DNA of 37,076 bases from Victivallaceae bacterium (lineage in GTDB: Bacteria; Verrucomicrobiota; Lentisphaeria; Victivallales; Victivallaceae). This document shows positions 8,699 through 17,356 of this stretch, one piece after another. The translations under genes and the position numbers were made by a program. Every line of letters begins with the position of its first letter. Position 1 is the stretch's first letter. The notes under the pieces were generated by a model. That model was not told where the DNA came from, ran no database searches, and saw only the letters and a program-made list of their open reading frames with translations. The stretch is taken from positions 1 through 37,076 of the forward strand of contig JAKIUY010000038.1 of NCBI GenBank assembly GCA_021647315.1, given 5' to 3'.

Positions 8699-9655
8699 AT
8701 GAAAACATTTGAAAGTGCTGAGTTCAAGTATAATCCATCAATCCATGTTCCATTCAGAGATAAAAAGGTTTTAGAACAGATGCGCGAAATTGGGCGTGAG
8801 GATTTCATTAACCATCCCAATAAAAAACTTAATATCAAAGTGATGAATGATCATGAAATTGAGTTTGCCTATCTCTATGATATGTTTTTCAGAATCAAAG
8901 AGGCAATGGAAGCCGGGGGGAAACTGGTGATGATTCTCCCCCAGCCTTGGCCATTCTATGCAATGATTGCCAAAATGCTCAACCGCGCCAATGTTGACTG
9001 TCGCAAACTCTATACCTTTAATATGGATGAGTACGCTGATGAAGCTGGCAATATTGCACCTGAATCCTGGAAGTACGGTTTCACCCATTCATTGAAAAAA
9101 TATTTCTATAATGAACTGGATCCTAAACTACGTCCTAAAGAGAGCCAGATGGTCGGTTTAAGTAATGAAAATATCAATGACTATGGCCAGATGATTACCG
9201 ATCTCGGCGGAGCCGATATCTGTTACGCCGGCCCCGGCTGGACCGGACATATCGCCTTCACTGAACCGGCAAATGAGGTTTCACCTGAACTGCCAACCGA
9301 CTTGGAAGAATTCAAGAACTGGGGACCGGGTATTGTTACGCTCAGCCCCTATACTTTAGCGCAGAATTCACTGCATGCCAGTTTCGGCATGAGCGGTGAC
9401 CTAGCAGCGGTACCACCCAAAGCGGCCACCATCGGGCCTAAACAGTACCTAGAGTCTAAAGAGCTAATCTCATCTTATGCTATAAGTATTCAGGGCACCC
9501 AGTCATCTTGGCAGCGTCTAACCACTCGACTAGCACTCTTCGGTCCAGTAACGCCATTAGTTCCAGATTCATTGATTCAGCTACGGGATGCCGAAATTTG
9601 GGTCTCAGAGACGATTGCGAAAAAAATTGAAGTAGATTTTGGGGGTGGCTATTAA
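8699..9655 (+). CDS. NagB-like sugar-phosphate isomerase/deaminase homologue with altered active site
   Basis: A 318-residue protein of the glucosamine-6-phosphate deaminase/6-phosphogluconolactonase fold. The motif FNMDEY (D110) matches the E. coli NagB proton-abstracting Asp72 region, and GPGWTGHIAFTEP matches the NagB ring-opening motif. Its histidine (H184) and glutamate (E189) are kept, but the aspartate two residues before the histidine (NagB Asp141) is replaced by T182. A C-terminal FGMSGDLAAVPPKAATIG region resembles the NagB lid segment. The protein is about 50 residues longer than NagB (266), mostly at the N-terminus. AAGGAAAC precedes the start. The family relation is clear, but simple GlcN6P deamination is uncertain; it may act on a related amino or keto sugar phosphate. 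Confidence 0.82.
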   Translation: MKTFESAEFKYNPSIHVPFRDKKVLEQMREIGREDFINHPNKKLNIKVMNDHEIEFAYLYDMFFRIKEAMEAGGKLVMILPQPWPFYAMIAKMLNRANVDCRKLYTFNMDEYADEAGNIAPESWKYGFTHSLKKYFYNELDPKLRPKESQMVGLSNENINDYGQMITDLGGADICYAGPGWTGHIAFTEPANEVSPELPTDLEEFKNWGPGIVTLSPYTLAQNSLHASFGMSGDLAAVPPKAATIGPKQYLESKELISSYAISIQGTQSSWQRLTTRLALFGPVTPLVPDSLIQLRDAEIWVSETIAKKIEVDFGGGY

Positions 9656-9683
9656 AAAATATCGAAAAAACTTTACAAAAGGG

Positions 9684-9712
9684 TTGCTTTTTGCAAAATA
9701 AAGTAGTATTAT
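9684..9712 (+). promoter_or_regulatory. Sigma-70-type promoter for the GntR/FCD gene
   Basis: TTGCTT (9684-9689) and TATTAT (9707-9712) are separated by 17 bases, 22 bases before the first ATG. A small TTGC/GCAA inverted pair overlaps the -35 box and could be an autoregulatory site. Confidence 0.5.
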
Positions 9713-9734
9713 ATTATTATAAACATAAACAATA

Positions 9735-10466
9735 ATGGACAGTAACATGAGAAACAACCCTTTATTAAAAACTGTAATGGTGGCAATTGCGGAGCAGACC
9801 AGTGGGAGTAAGGCCTATGTTTCTGAAACCAACCTGGCTGAGAAAATCTCAATTAGTCGCACTCGATTGCGTGAAACATTGCAGACGCTGAATGTTTATG
9901 GTCTGATTGAAAAACGCCAAAAACTTGGAATTGCCATCAGACCGGTAACGCGTGAGTCAGTGAAAGAGACCTATGAATTGCGTGAACTACTCGAAGGGCA
10001 AGCAATGAAGAGTGCTCTTGAGCATGTTACCGCTGAAAATATAACTCAACTTTACAATTTTGAAGCGACGATTAAACTTGCAACTCAAACAGAAAACTTG
10101 GCAATGGCGACTCAGTATGATTTAGAGTTTCATCGCAAAATCATTGATATTTCAGGTTTGACATTATTGCAACAGATCTTGGATAATTTGCATCTGATTG
10201 AAAATTCATTTGCCAATGTCGTTGCGCATGAAGCAGAAGCAGCATGGCACCCAGAAAAACCTAATCCCTATGGCCATCACGCAATTGTCGTAGCTTTGGA
10301 ACAGCGAGATCCTAAGTGTGTTAATCTGCTAAAAAAACATATTCAATGGATTAAAAAACAAGAACTTAAAAAGTTTGATAAACAAAATAAAGGTCAAGCT
10401 CAATCAACGACCACTCACCCCATAACCCAAGGAGGCACACTATCATCAGTCGCAGTAAATTATTAA
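9735..10466 (+). CDS. GntR-family transcriptional regulator, FCD (FadR) subfamily
   Basis: A 243-residue regulator. Residues about 10-75 form the winged helix-turn-helix (NLAEKISISRTRLRETLQTL and the wing IEKRQKLGIAI). The rest is an all-helical FCD ligand domain with YDLEFH and YGHHAIVVALEQRD, the usual metal or acid-binding positions. FCD regulators sense sugar acids and related carboxylates and normally repress adjacent catabolic genes. ATG 9735 is used; ATG 9747 with GGACAG upstream is an equally possible start. Placed at the end of the catabolic run with its own promoter, it may control the genes at 156-9655. Its last residues (GGTLSSVAVNY) and stop are encoded inside the first unit of a tandem DNA repeat, suggesting the original C-terminus was replaced. 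Confidence 0.87.
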   Translation: MDSNMRNNPLLKTVMVAIAEQTSGSKAYVSETNLAEKISISRTRLRETLQTLNVYGLIEKRQKLGIAIRPVTRESVKETYELRELLEGQAMKSALEHVTAENITQLYNFEATIKLATQTENLAMATQYDLEFHRKIIDISGLTLLQQILDNLHLIENSFANVVAHEAEAAWHPEKPNPYGHHAIVVALEQRDPKCVNLLKKHIQWIKKQELKKFDKQNKGQAQSTTTHPITQGGTLSSVAVNY

Positions 10467-10640
10467 TATGTTCTACTTGAACGTTGATGTAAAATGGTTT
10501 TATATCAACATTAACCCACTAACCTGATTTCAAGAAGGAGGCACGTTATCAGTCGCAGTAAATTATTAAAGTATTTTTTATTACCTGTTGATTATAAAAT
10601 GGTTTTATATCAACATTGACCCACTGACTTGTGATATTCA
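10429..10640 (+). repeat. Two ~106-base tandem repeats with conserved hairpin
   Basis: Two units begin with AAGGAGGCAC (10429 and 10535). Each continues with CAGTCGCAGTAAATTATTAA, then a hairpin of about 12 base pairs whose right arm and loop read TGGTTTTATATCAAC, and then CCCACT. The hairpin left arm differs between units (GTTGATGTAAAA and GTTGATTATAAAA) but still pairs. The first unit contains the end of the GntR gene; the second lies in the leader of the pseudopilin gene. A third, diverged hairpin copy is at 11484-11526. The pattern suggests a repeat element or a structured RNA leader. Confidence 0.7.
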
Positions 10641-10665
10641 AGTTATAAAAAAAAGGAATAGAAAG

Positions 10666-11430
10666 ATGAAAGCATTAACTAAGTTAGTACGTGGCAACAG
10701 AGGATTCACCCTCATAGAGCTATTGGTCGTGATCGCTATAATAGCTATTTTAGCATCAATGTTACTTCCGGCGTTAAATCAGGCGCGGGAAAAGGCGAAA
10801 TCTATAAAATGTTCAGGAAATTTGAAACAACTTGGTACTGCCGTTCAGATGTATACTAGCGATAATGCTGGATATCTACCTACAGGAGCTACTCAAAGTA
10901 TGATGACCCCAATGTATCCACTGGTTCTCGCTAGCTATCTTTATCCTGGTAAATATGGCAGTGCTCCTATTGACGACTCATTTATTCGTCCAGGTCATAA
11001 ATCTAGAGCTAGTGTTTTATGGTGTCCATCTTGTAAATTAGATGAAGCAATAACTCATACTACAAATGATCCTTACTACCTCTCTTATGGGATTAATGGA
11101 TATATTACCTTAACTGGTCATCCGGCATTAGACTATGCCAGCACTAAACCGCAAAAGATTAATAATATATCGAAACCTACTCGATGTGCTCTATTCCAAG
11201 ATTTGTTCCGTATTCCCTCACGTGGACATAGACCTGTATCATTTCGCACGGAATCAGCTGACCGAGCTAAATATCCGCATTCTAATTCTAGAAATGTCAG
11301 TTTTATAGATGGTCACGTTAAAAATATGAAAAAAGGTACTATCCCATCTCTTGGTAATTTATGGTCAGATCCATGGGCTTCAAGTACTGCGACTGATATC
11401 CAAGTCTTTTATACTGGGAAAACTCATTAA
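10666..11430 (+). CDS. Type II secretion/type IV pilin-like pseudopilin (H-x9-DG family)
   Basis: A 254-residue protein with a class III prepilin signal. The short basic leader ends at G13, followed by F14 TLIE with the conserved glutamate E18, then a hydrophobic helix to about residue 38. The globular part ends in [14 protein letters not shown], where H and DG are nine residues apart. This is the H-x9-DG/DUF1559-type architecture that is multiplied in Lentisphaerota, Planctomycetota and Verrucomicrobiota. Leader cleavage by a prepilin peptidase would place it in an envelope fibre. ATG 10666 has AAAAGGAA upstream; an in-frame upstream start at 10588 would spoil the leader. Its position before exported glycan-active proteins suggests help in secretion or surface display, by inference. 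Confidence 0.88.
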   Translation: MKALTKLVRGNRGFTLIELLVVIAIIAILASMLLPALNQAREKAKSIKCSGNLKQLGTAVQMYTSDNAGYLPTGATQSMMTPMYPLVLASYLYPGKYGSAPIDDSFIRPGHKSRASVLWCPSCKLDEAITHTTNDPYYLSYGINGYITLTGHPALDYASTKPQKINNISKPTRCALFQDLFRIPSRGHRPVSFRTESADRAKYPHSNSRNVSFIDGHVKNMKKGTIPSLGNLWSDPWASSTATDIQVFYTGKTH

Positions 11431-11460
11431 ATAAAATCATCGCTTATAAAAATAAATATT

Positions 11461-11484
11461 AAGCGGGAATATTACTCCCCGCTT
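11461..11484 (+). terminator. Hairpin after the pseudopilin gene
   Basis: AAGCGGG (11461-11467) pairs with CCCGCTT (11478-11484), 31 bases after the stop codon. The following bases are TGATGTAAAATGG rather than a clean T-run, so termination strength is uncertain. The right arm runs directly into the third copy of the hairpin repeat. Confidence 0.45.
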
Positions 11485-11526
11485 TGATGTAAAATGGTTT
11501 TATGTTAACGTTTATAACCCACTGGC
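11484..11526 (+). repeat. Third copy of the TAAAATGGTTTTA hairpin repeat
   Basis: TTGATGTAAAATGGTTTTATG is followed by TTAACG and ACCCACTGGCT, matching the hairpin half and right flank of the repeats at 10429-10640. Several arm bases differ but the stem can still form with G-T pairs. It stands in the leader of the small secreted protein gene. Confidence 0.6.
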
Positions 11527-11616
11527 TCGATTTTTTGAATAATGTGGCACTCCTCATATCGAAAGAGAGGAGAAAACAGAGAAAACAAACTAAATCTAAA
11601 AGAAAGGAAATATATT

Positions 11617-12135
11617 ATGCCTACTCGACAAAAATATTTAATCGCATTAGTCGTAACAATGATGGTCGTAGCTAGTAGTATGGTAGCAACAGCAGCAGAT
11701 GTAGTTGCAGGAGACACAATTACAATAAAAAGTTCCCAATTAAAAATCCAAGGTGGAGCGAGAAAAGTTACCGATAACGGAGCATCAGTCCTAGCGGTTT
11801 CGCCTACTGATAAAGGTTGGCATATTCAATTACCGCTTAAAGGTAAGGTCGCTTCCGGTAATTACAAAGTACGGGCTTTAGTCAAAGTTACCGGTGGTAA
11901 AGCTGGTTATGGCGTTCGTTTTGCAATCTATAGTCCGGCAGCGAAAGGTTGCCCATTTAAAAAGGTTATTAAGGCAACTGAAATTCCGGCAAGTGATAAG
12001 TACGAATGGGTTGAACTTGGCGAAACGACAGTAACTGCCGATCCCAAGGCCTATTTTTTCATTTCAAGCGCCGGGGACAGCTCATTTGAACAATTTCTTG
12101 TTAAAACTATTGAATTTATTCCGATTTCAAAATAA
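11617..12135 (+). CDS. Small secreted beta-sandwich protein (stand-alone copy of the DUF4838 C-terminal module)
   Basis: A 172-residue protein with a Sec signal peptide (basic MPTRQK, hydrophobic core, cut near ATA-AD). The remaining ~145 residues form one domain that aligns along its full length with the last ~140 residues of both large DUF4838 proteins here: shared landmarks are VSPTDKGWHIQ, GNYKVRALVKVTGGKAGYGV, RFAIYSPAAKGCPF, YEWVELG and FISSAGDSSFE. The many glycines and alternating hydrophobics suggest a carbohydrate-binding-like beta-sandwich. No enzyme motif is visible. ATG 11617 is chosen with AAAGGAAA eight bases upstream and gives a clean signal peptide. It precedes the DUF4838 gene by 315 bases. 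A glycan-binding partner is plausible but unproven; the family is not one I can name. Confidence 0.8.
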   Translation: MPTRQKYLIALVVTMMVVASSMVATAADVVAGDTITIKSSQLKIQGGARKVTDNGASVLAVSPTDKGWHIQLPLKGKVASGNYKVRALVKVTGGKAGYGVRFAIYSPAAKGCPFKKVIKATEIPASDKYEWVELGETTVTADPKAYFFISSAGDSSFEQFLVKTIEFIPISK

Positions 12136-12450
12136 TTATTCTGCAAACTTCATATTATCTAGAGCTGAAAATCACAAGTTACTTAACAAATAACTTTTAA
12201 AATCAAAACACTATATTTTCATTTAACTGATAAGTTTTAGGATAAATAGTTATACCGGGCATATCAAAATATTTGATATGCTCGATTCTACCACAACATC
12301 GCTACAGAGTATAAAAATTACTTTACACGGAGCTTCGCTCATTTAGGCACGACTCTCGCCGAGCTATAAAATTGCAAGATGATGCAGTAAATAGATGTCA
12401 TCATTGGGCTATACAATAAATAATATAAAATTAATAAAAAGAGATGATCT
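12136..12450. other. Intergenic region with one long hairpin
   Basis: No gene is seen in these 315 bases. A 13-base-pair hairpin lies at 12256-12284 (CGGGCATATCAAA against TTTGATATGCTCG, loop ATA). It is not followed by a T-run, so it may be a repeat or a weak terminator for the small secreted protein gene. A short ATGATG/CATCAT inverted pair lies at 12379-12404, about 50 bases before the next start. No promoter with standard spacing was found. Confidence 0.45.
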
Positions 12451-15264
12451 ATGAACATTAGTAAATTTAAGCTATCTTCGTTAATAATGGGACTAGCACT
12501 GTCATTAGGAGTCTGCATGGTTCAAGCAACATTGCATGCAGGTCAAAAAAAATATGATAGTTTAACTCCCAAAGGGGAGAGTTTTAGCTGTAAATTATTA
12601 AATAACGGGCAACCGGCATTAAAAATATTGCTTCCGACATCAGCGACAACAATTGACCAAAAAGCAGCGGAAATGTTGCAACAGGCTCTACTCAAGGGGA
12701 CTAATAAAAAGTTTAGTATTATCAGCGAAAATAACTATAATGGTGGTACGGTAATTAGTCTAGGGAATACTAAACTCTACCAATCGTCGGGGCTCAAACC
12801 GACGATCGATCTGAATTTAGAAGGCTATATGATAAGAGCCAAAGGTGGCAACCTGTTTTTGATCGGCGGCAGAAAACGCGGTGCTATAAGTCCGGTAATT
12901 GCTCTGATTGAAGAAGATTTTGTTGGACGTTTTTATGCCATCATTGATGGTTTGCAAGTGCCTCAACTGAAAAAACAACAAACTATAGCACTGCGCGAAT
13001 ATTGCCCTATTTTCACAGTCCGTACTATGTTCCAATCGGAGTCATTTGATGCAGGCTTTCAACTATTTAATCGTGTTGGTGCCAGTGACTCAAACTATGA
13101 ACGCGTACCTGCTGAATGGGGCGGCTACACCGCCTTGCCCAAAAAATATTTTGTTCACACCTGCTGGCAACTACTACCCAATGATAAATATTTCGCTAGT
13201 CATCCCGAATACTTTTCGCTAGTCAACGGTAAACGCATCCATCAAGGTCATGGTGGTGGTGGGCATCTATGTTGGACTAATCCCGATGTGCGGCGCATTG
13301 TAAAGGCTAAAGTTTTAAATGAGTTAAAGCAATATCACTCTTATGGCTTGTTTGATATCTCACCTAATGATAGCAGTGGTGGATTTTGCCAATGTAAGAA
13401 TTGTCAGGCGATAGCGAAACGTGAAGGCTCTGAAGCTGGACCGTTATTGGATTTTGTTAATGACATTGCTAAAGAGGTTAAGAAAAAATATCCAGATGTC
13501 AAAATCACCACCTTGGCCTATGCCGAATCTAGAACTCCACCTAAAAATCTACGTCCGGCAGATAATGTGATCATCCGTCTAGCTAACGAATATTCAGCTC
13601 GTTATCCAATGTTCAATATTGATGACATTGGGAAATTTTGGCCGATGCTCAAGGGATGGAACAAAGTTGGTGCAGATATCTTTATTTGGGATTATGTTGT
13701 CAATTATGGTGGCTGGCCAATGCCATGGCCTAATTTGGAAGTCATTGATCATAACATTGATATCTATGCGAAGAACGGGGTTAAGGCGCTTTTTTTACAA
13801 AGTTCTCATTATGGTCCAGGTGAAAATCAGGGACGCCTGCGGGCTTGGGTTTATGCACAAAAAATGTGGGATCCGCGGCGTAAAATGCAGGATTTGATCA
13901 AAGATTTTAATTATGGCTATTTTGGTAAAGCCGGAGCTTTAATGCAGGAATATAGTAATTTGCTGCTTAATGAATGGCAACTTTACTGTGAGAGTCATAA
14001 AGTGAGTAATTCAACGCGGCGCACCATAAAACTAAGCGATGAATTTTATCCTCAAGCGCGTGCCATATTTAAGGCTGCATTTAAACTTGCTGCTGGCGAT
14101 AAAAAGCTATTAGATAAGTTGCAATATGAATATATTAGTGTGCTATTTTATCGCCTTGAAGTTCTATCACCAATTAATAAAGCGGATAAACAACAATATA
14201 TCAAAGATCTCGAACTATTTAGTAAGTTGACAAAAAAATTCAAGGTTGAATGGATTACAGAAAAAACAACTACTACTAAAGCTCGGATTATTGAATGGAA
14301 ACGCAAAAATAGTATTATTTCCGCTACTGACCGTCCGGCAATTGTTACTCTTAGAGCTAAAAATGCTACTAAAGTTGGCAATGGTGCTAAACGATATGAT
14401 GACATCAGTGTGCCTGGTGGTAAGGTTATAAAACTGCCGATGGATGGTAAAGAGTGGGCGGTTCAATGGTTCTTTGGTTCTGCTCTATTCAATAATACTA
14501 AATACAAGGCAAGAATTCAGGTAAGAATTGATAAAAAAAGTAATAGCGGACTTGCCATTGTCGGTGGTATCTACTCCATAAGTTTAAAGAAAATTGCTTT
14601 AAGTATTAGACTTGATGCGGATAAACTACCGGAAAGCGGTTTAAAATGGATTGATTGTGGAACTTTTAACGGTTCAGATGCTGCCAGTGCCTATTTTTAC
14701 CTCTCACAATATACTAATAGCTCGGCATCTAATGTCTATATTACCGGGATTAAATTTATCCCTGAAGGTGTTAAGCCTGGAGCTGTTCAACAGTCTGCCC
14801 AACCTAAAAATATCGCAACCCCGCTAACCGGTTCAGCCAACCCTGGAGCAATTTTATTGCAAGGTGCAACGGCTAAAGTTGAAGGTAGAGCTAAAAAACT
14901 ATCAGATGATGGCAGTAAGGTTATATCTATCTCGCCAAGCAGTAAAGGTTGGGATACAAAATGGCTGACAAAACAATACCTCAAGCCTGGTAATTATCAA
15001 ATACGGGCACTGGTAAAAATAGCTGGAGCTAAACCGGGGTATGGACTAAGATTTGGTCTCTATAGCCCTAAAGCTAAAAGAAACCTCTTCAGTGAATTTA
15101 TTCAGGCGACAGTGATTCCTCGTTATGCTGGTTATCAATGGGTTAAGGTCGGGAGTGTAGAGGTTAATGATGACCCTGGGGCATATATGTTTATCTGTAC
15201 TGCCGGTGATAACTCATTTAAAAGCTGTTTACTTAAAGAGTTGGAATTTTCGCCAGTTAAATAG
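12451..15264 (+). CDS. Secreted DUF4838 glycosidase-like protein with two C-terminal beta-sandwich modules (copy 1)
   Basis: A 937-residue exported protein. Order: signal peptide (1 to about 30); an alpha/beta domain like the non-catalytic N-terminal domain of GH20/GH67 enzymes (about 50-180, ending in GGRKRGAISPVIALIEEDF); a TIM-barrel DUF4838 domain (about 185-480) with HPEYFSLVNGKR, DISPNDSSGGFCQCKNC (C313, C315, C318) and WPMPWPNLEVIDHNI; a helical region to about 610; then sandwich modules at about 620-770 and 798-937. DUF4838 is a family without settled activity; resemblance to alpha-glucuronidase or hexosaminidase barrels suggests a glycan-active role outside the cell. AGAGATGATCT precedes the start. 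It is paired with the sialidase-like gene 46 bases downstream. Copy 2 on the minus strand is closely similar over its whole length. Confidence 0.88.
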   Translation: MNISKFKLSSLIMGLALSLGVCMVQATLHAGQKKYDSLTPKGESFSCKLLNNGQPALKILLPTSATTIDQKAAEMLQQALLKGTNKKFSIISENNYNGGTVISLGNTKLYQSSGLKPTIDLNLEGYMIRAKGGNLFLIGGRKRGAISPVIALIEEDFVGRFYAIIDGLQVPQLKKQQTIALREYCPIFTVRTMFQSESFDAGFQLFNRVGASDSNYERVPAEWGGYTALPKKYFVHTCWQLLPNDKYFASHPEYFSLVNGKRIHQGHGGGGHLCWTNPDVRRIVKAKVLNELKQYHSYGLFDISPNDSSGGFCQCKNCQAIAKREGSEAGPLLDFVNDIAKEVKKKYPDVKITTLAYAESRTPPKNLRPADNVIIRLANEYSARYPMFNIDDIGKFWPMLKGWNKVGADIFIWDYVVNYGGWPMPWPNLEVIDHNIDIYAKNGVKALFLQSSHYGPGENQGRLRAWVYAQKMWDPRRKMQDLIKDFNYGYFGKAGALMQEYSNLLLNEWQLYCESHKVSNSTRRTIKLSDEFYPQARAIFKAAFKLAAGDKKLLDKLQYEYISVLFYRLEVLSPINKADKQQYIKDLELFSKLTKKFKVEWITEKTTTTKARIIEWKRKNSIISATDRPAIVTLRAKNATKVGNGAKRYDDISVPGGKVIKLPMDGKEWAVQWFFGSALFNNTKYKARIQVRIDKKSNSGLAIVGGIYSISLKKIALSIRLDADKLPESGLKWIDCGTFNGSDAASAYFYLSQYTNSSASNVYITGIKFIPEGVKPGAVQQSAQPKNIATPLTGSANPGAILLQGATAKVEGRAKKLSDDGSKVISISPSSKGWDTKWLTKQYLKPGNYQIRALVKIAGAKPGYGLRFGLYSPKAKRNLFSEFIQATVIPRYAGYQWVKVGSVEVNDDPGAYMFICTAGDNSFKSCLLKELEFSPVK

Positions 15265-15310
15265 TGCTCACATTAACTAGAATAGTTCATTCATCTAATA
15301 GGAATTGAAA

Positions 15311-16465
15311 ATGTTAAATATAGAGAGACTTAATTTTTACCAAGGTAGCGACGAACCACATTTCTTCCATCCCGCCGTCTGCTCAACCGGGAACCAACTG
15401 TTAATGACTATGCAGTCCTTTAATGGTGCCGGTGATACCTATGGACCGATAGAGTATGCAATATCGAATGATAACGGAAAGTCTTGGTCAGAGACGGCAA
15501 TGATTGCACCTTTGGCCTCACGTGAGATTGGTGACGGCATAACTGAGGGAATTGCCGATGTGCGACCATTTTACCATCAAACAACTGATACGGTAATTGC
15601 TATTGGTTGTAATACCTACTATGGAGCAGTCAAACAGATTATTGAAGACAGAGACTTTAACCCTGCAGAACATCGACAGGCACCGATTTATGCGATCCGT
15701 TATGCTGATGGCTCATGGTCTGAACGTAAAATACTGAATCATCCATTTTTTACAGAATGTTACAACTGGCGGGTGGCGTCGGCACAATTGGCAATATTGC
15801 CAAATGGCGAGATGATTATTCCAATCTACTGCGCTCCTACGCAGGCAAAAGGGGCGGATTCGGTTATAACCCTACATTGTAGCTTTGACGGTGAAAATAT
15901 TACGGTTGAAAAGTTGGGTAAGCGAGTTGATAGTGGTGATTGTACCAGTTACTTTGTTGAGCCGTCAGTCGTTTATTTCGCTAATAAATTTATCCTAACT
16001 TTACGTACAGGTGAAGAACGTGCCTATATGGCAATATCAGATGATGGCTTGAATTGGAATAAGGTCTCAAGCTGGCATTGGGATGACGGAGAACCGTTAT
16101 TGACAACCAATACCCAACAACATTGGTTGCAATTAAAAGATAAACTATACCTAGTTTATACGCGCAGTGCTGATGATAATCAAGATGTTATGCGTTGGCG
16201 TGCGCCACTATTTATGGCTGAAGTGGATGTTGATCGACTTGTTCTTAAACGTGATACAGAACAGATTGCCTTGCCATTAGTGCGTAAAAATAATATTGCC
16301 TATGTTATGGGCAATTTTCATGTTAGTACCATTAATAGCAACTTGGCAATCATTAGTGATGCACCATTGTGGTTTAGAGTTGAAAAGGGAGCAGTGCCTG
16401 AAGAGGACTATATTGCTGAATATGACTCATTTGTCAGCTTAGCTAAGATCAATACAATTAACTGA
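15311..16465 (+). CDS. Sialidase-like (BNR/Asp-box) six-bladed propeller protein, cytoplasmic (copy 1)
   Basis: A 384-residue protein of the sialidase superfamily. Asp-box motifs are seen at SNDNGKSW (52-59) and SDDGLNW (about 240), and EPSVVYFANKFILTLRTG gives the glutamate and arginine typical of the active-site face. There is no signal peptide or membrane segment, unlike its secreted DUF4838 partner. Known relatives release terminal sialic acid or related sugars, but many members of this subgroup act on other substrates, so the activity is only inferred. ATG 15311 is chosen because AGGAA precedes it; a TTG at 15305 falls in that site. Close spacing to the DUF4838 gene suggests co-transcription. 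A second copy pairs with the third DUF4838 gene. Confidence 0.82.
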   Translation: MLNIERLNFYQGSDEPHFFHPAVCSTGNQLLMTMQSFNGAGDTYGPIEYAISNDNGKSWSETAMIAPLASREIGDGITEGIADVRPFYHQTTDTVIAIGCNTYYGAVKQIIEDRDFNPAEHRQAPIYAIRYADGSWSERKILNHPFFTECYNWRVASAQLAILPNGEMIIPIYCAPTQAKGADSVITLHCSFDGENITVEKLGKRVDSGDCTSYFVEPSVVYFANKFILTLRTGEERAYMAISDDGLNWNKVSSWHWDDGEPLLTTNTQQHWLQLKDKLYLVYTRSADDNQDVMRWRAPLFMAEVDVDRLVLKRDTEQIALPLVRKNNIAYVMGNFHVSTINSNLAIISDAPLWFRVEKGAVPEEDYIAEYDSFVSLAKINTIN

Positions 16466-16481
16466 TAAAATATGGGTTTTG

Positions 16482-17327
16482 ATGTTTAAACAAAATAAAA
16501 TATATATTCATACTCTAATCATTGCATTCTTAACATTGAATAATGTAATGGCAACGGATAACTCTATCAACCTAGTTGGCGGTACAAATAGTGCCGATTG
16601 GCAAGGTATGGTGAAGTTTAATAGTGAATTCAAACATTCAGGGGAAAATAGTTTTGAACTGTTTGGTAAATATCCAACAGAACTGATTTGTGCAAAATAT
16701 ATTCCAATCGATAAAAATAAGACCTATACTATATCCGTTTGGCTACGCAGTTTAAACAGCCAGTTGCCTGCTAGTGCTCATCTAGGCTTTAGACTCTACA
16801 ATCAAGCTAAGCAAGAGATTAAGATGATTCATGTTGGAGCATTTGCAGGGACTGAAACTTTATTAACTGCTCCGGCTAAAAAGGGTACAACTGAACTATT
16901 AGTCAAGAAGAATCCAAAATGCTTGGAAATTGTTACCGCAGTGTTAGTGTTCAATATCAAAGATAATTACCAAGATTTGCCAAACTTTGATTATTCAGCT
17001 AGAATAAAGAAAATCATTGAAGAAAAAGATAATTACCGAGTTATATTGAATGCTCCTCTGAGTAAGAGCTATCCTCAAGGTACACGAGTTAGGCAGCATA
17101 CTCCCTGGGGAGCACCGCTCTATTCGTTAGTTGAAGGTTGGATCCCGGCTAAATGGACAAAATTTAGCCGTACTATCAGTAGCGAATCACTATATGGAGT
17201 AACTAAGGATAAATTTTGGCATGGGACAAAATATGTTAGACCATTTATTTGGTTTGGTAACTGGAATCGTAAACCGAAAAAAGGGGCAATACTTTTGATT
17301 AATGATCTAAAACTTATTGCCCAATAA
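16482..17327 (+). CDS. Secreted protein with carbohydrate-binding-like beta-sandwich
   Basis: A 281-residue protein with an N-terminal signal peptide (basic MFKQNK, hydrophobic core, cut after VMA). The segment from about residue 28 to 110 (SGENSFELFGKYP, IPIDKNKTYTISVWLRS, LGFRLYNQ) reads like a CBM4/9-type galactose-binding fold, the common form for carbohydrate-binding domains. The rest is rich in aromatics (WGAPLYSLVEGWIP, FIWFGNWN) and closes with a final beta strand. No catalytic motif is visible. It follows the sialidase-like gene by 16 bases and precedes the aldolase, so it probably shares their transcript. Its role may be glycan binding at the surface; the exact family is not recognised. 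Confidence 0.72.
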   Translation: MFKQNKIYIHTLIIAFLTLNNVMATDNSINLVGGTNSADWQGMVKFNSEFKHSGENSFELFGKYPTELICAKYIPIDKNKTYTISVWLRSLNSQLPASAHLGFRLYNQAKQEIKMIHVGAFAGTETLLTAPAKKGTTELLVKKNPKCLEIVTAVLVFNIKDNYQDLPNFDYSARIKKIIEEKDNYRVILNAPLSKSYPQGTRVRQHTPWGAPLYSLVEGWIPAKWTKFSRTISSESLYGVTKDKFWHGTKYVRPFIWFGNWNRKPKKGAILLINDLKLIAQ

Positions 17328-17356
17328 ATAAAGTATTTAAAATGGAGATTATAAAT

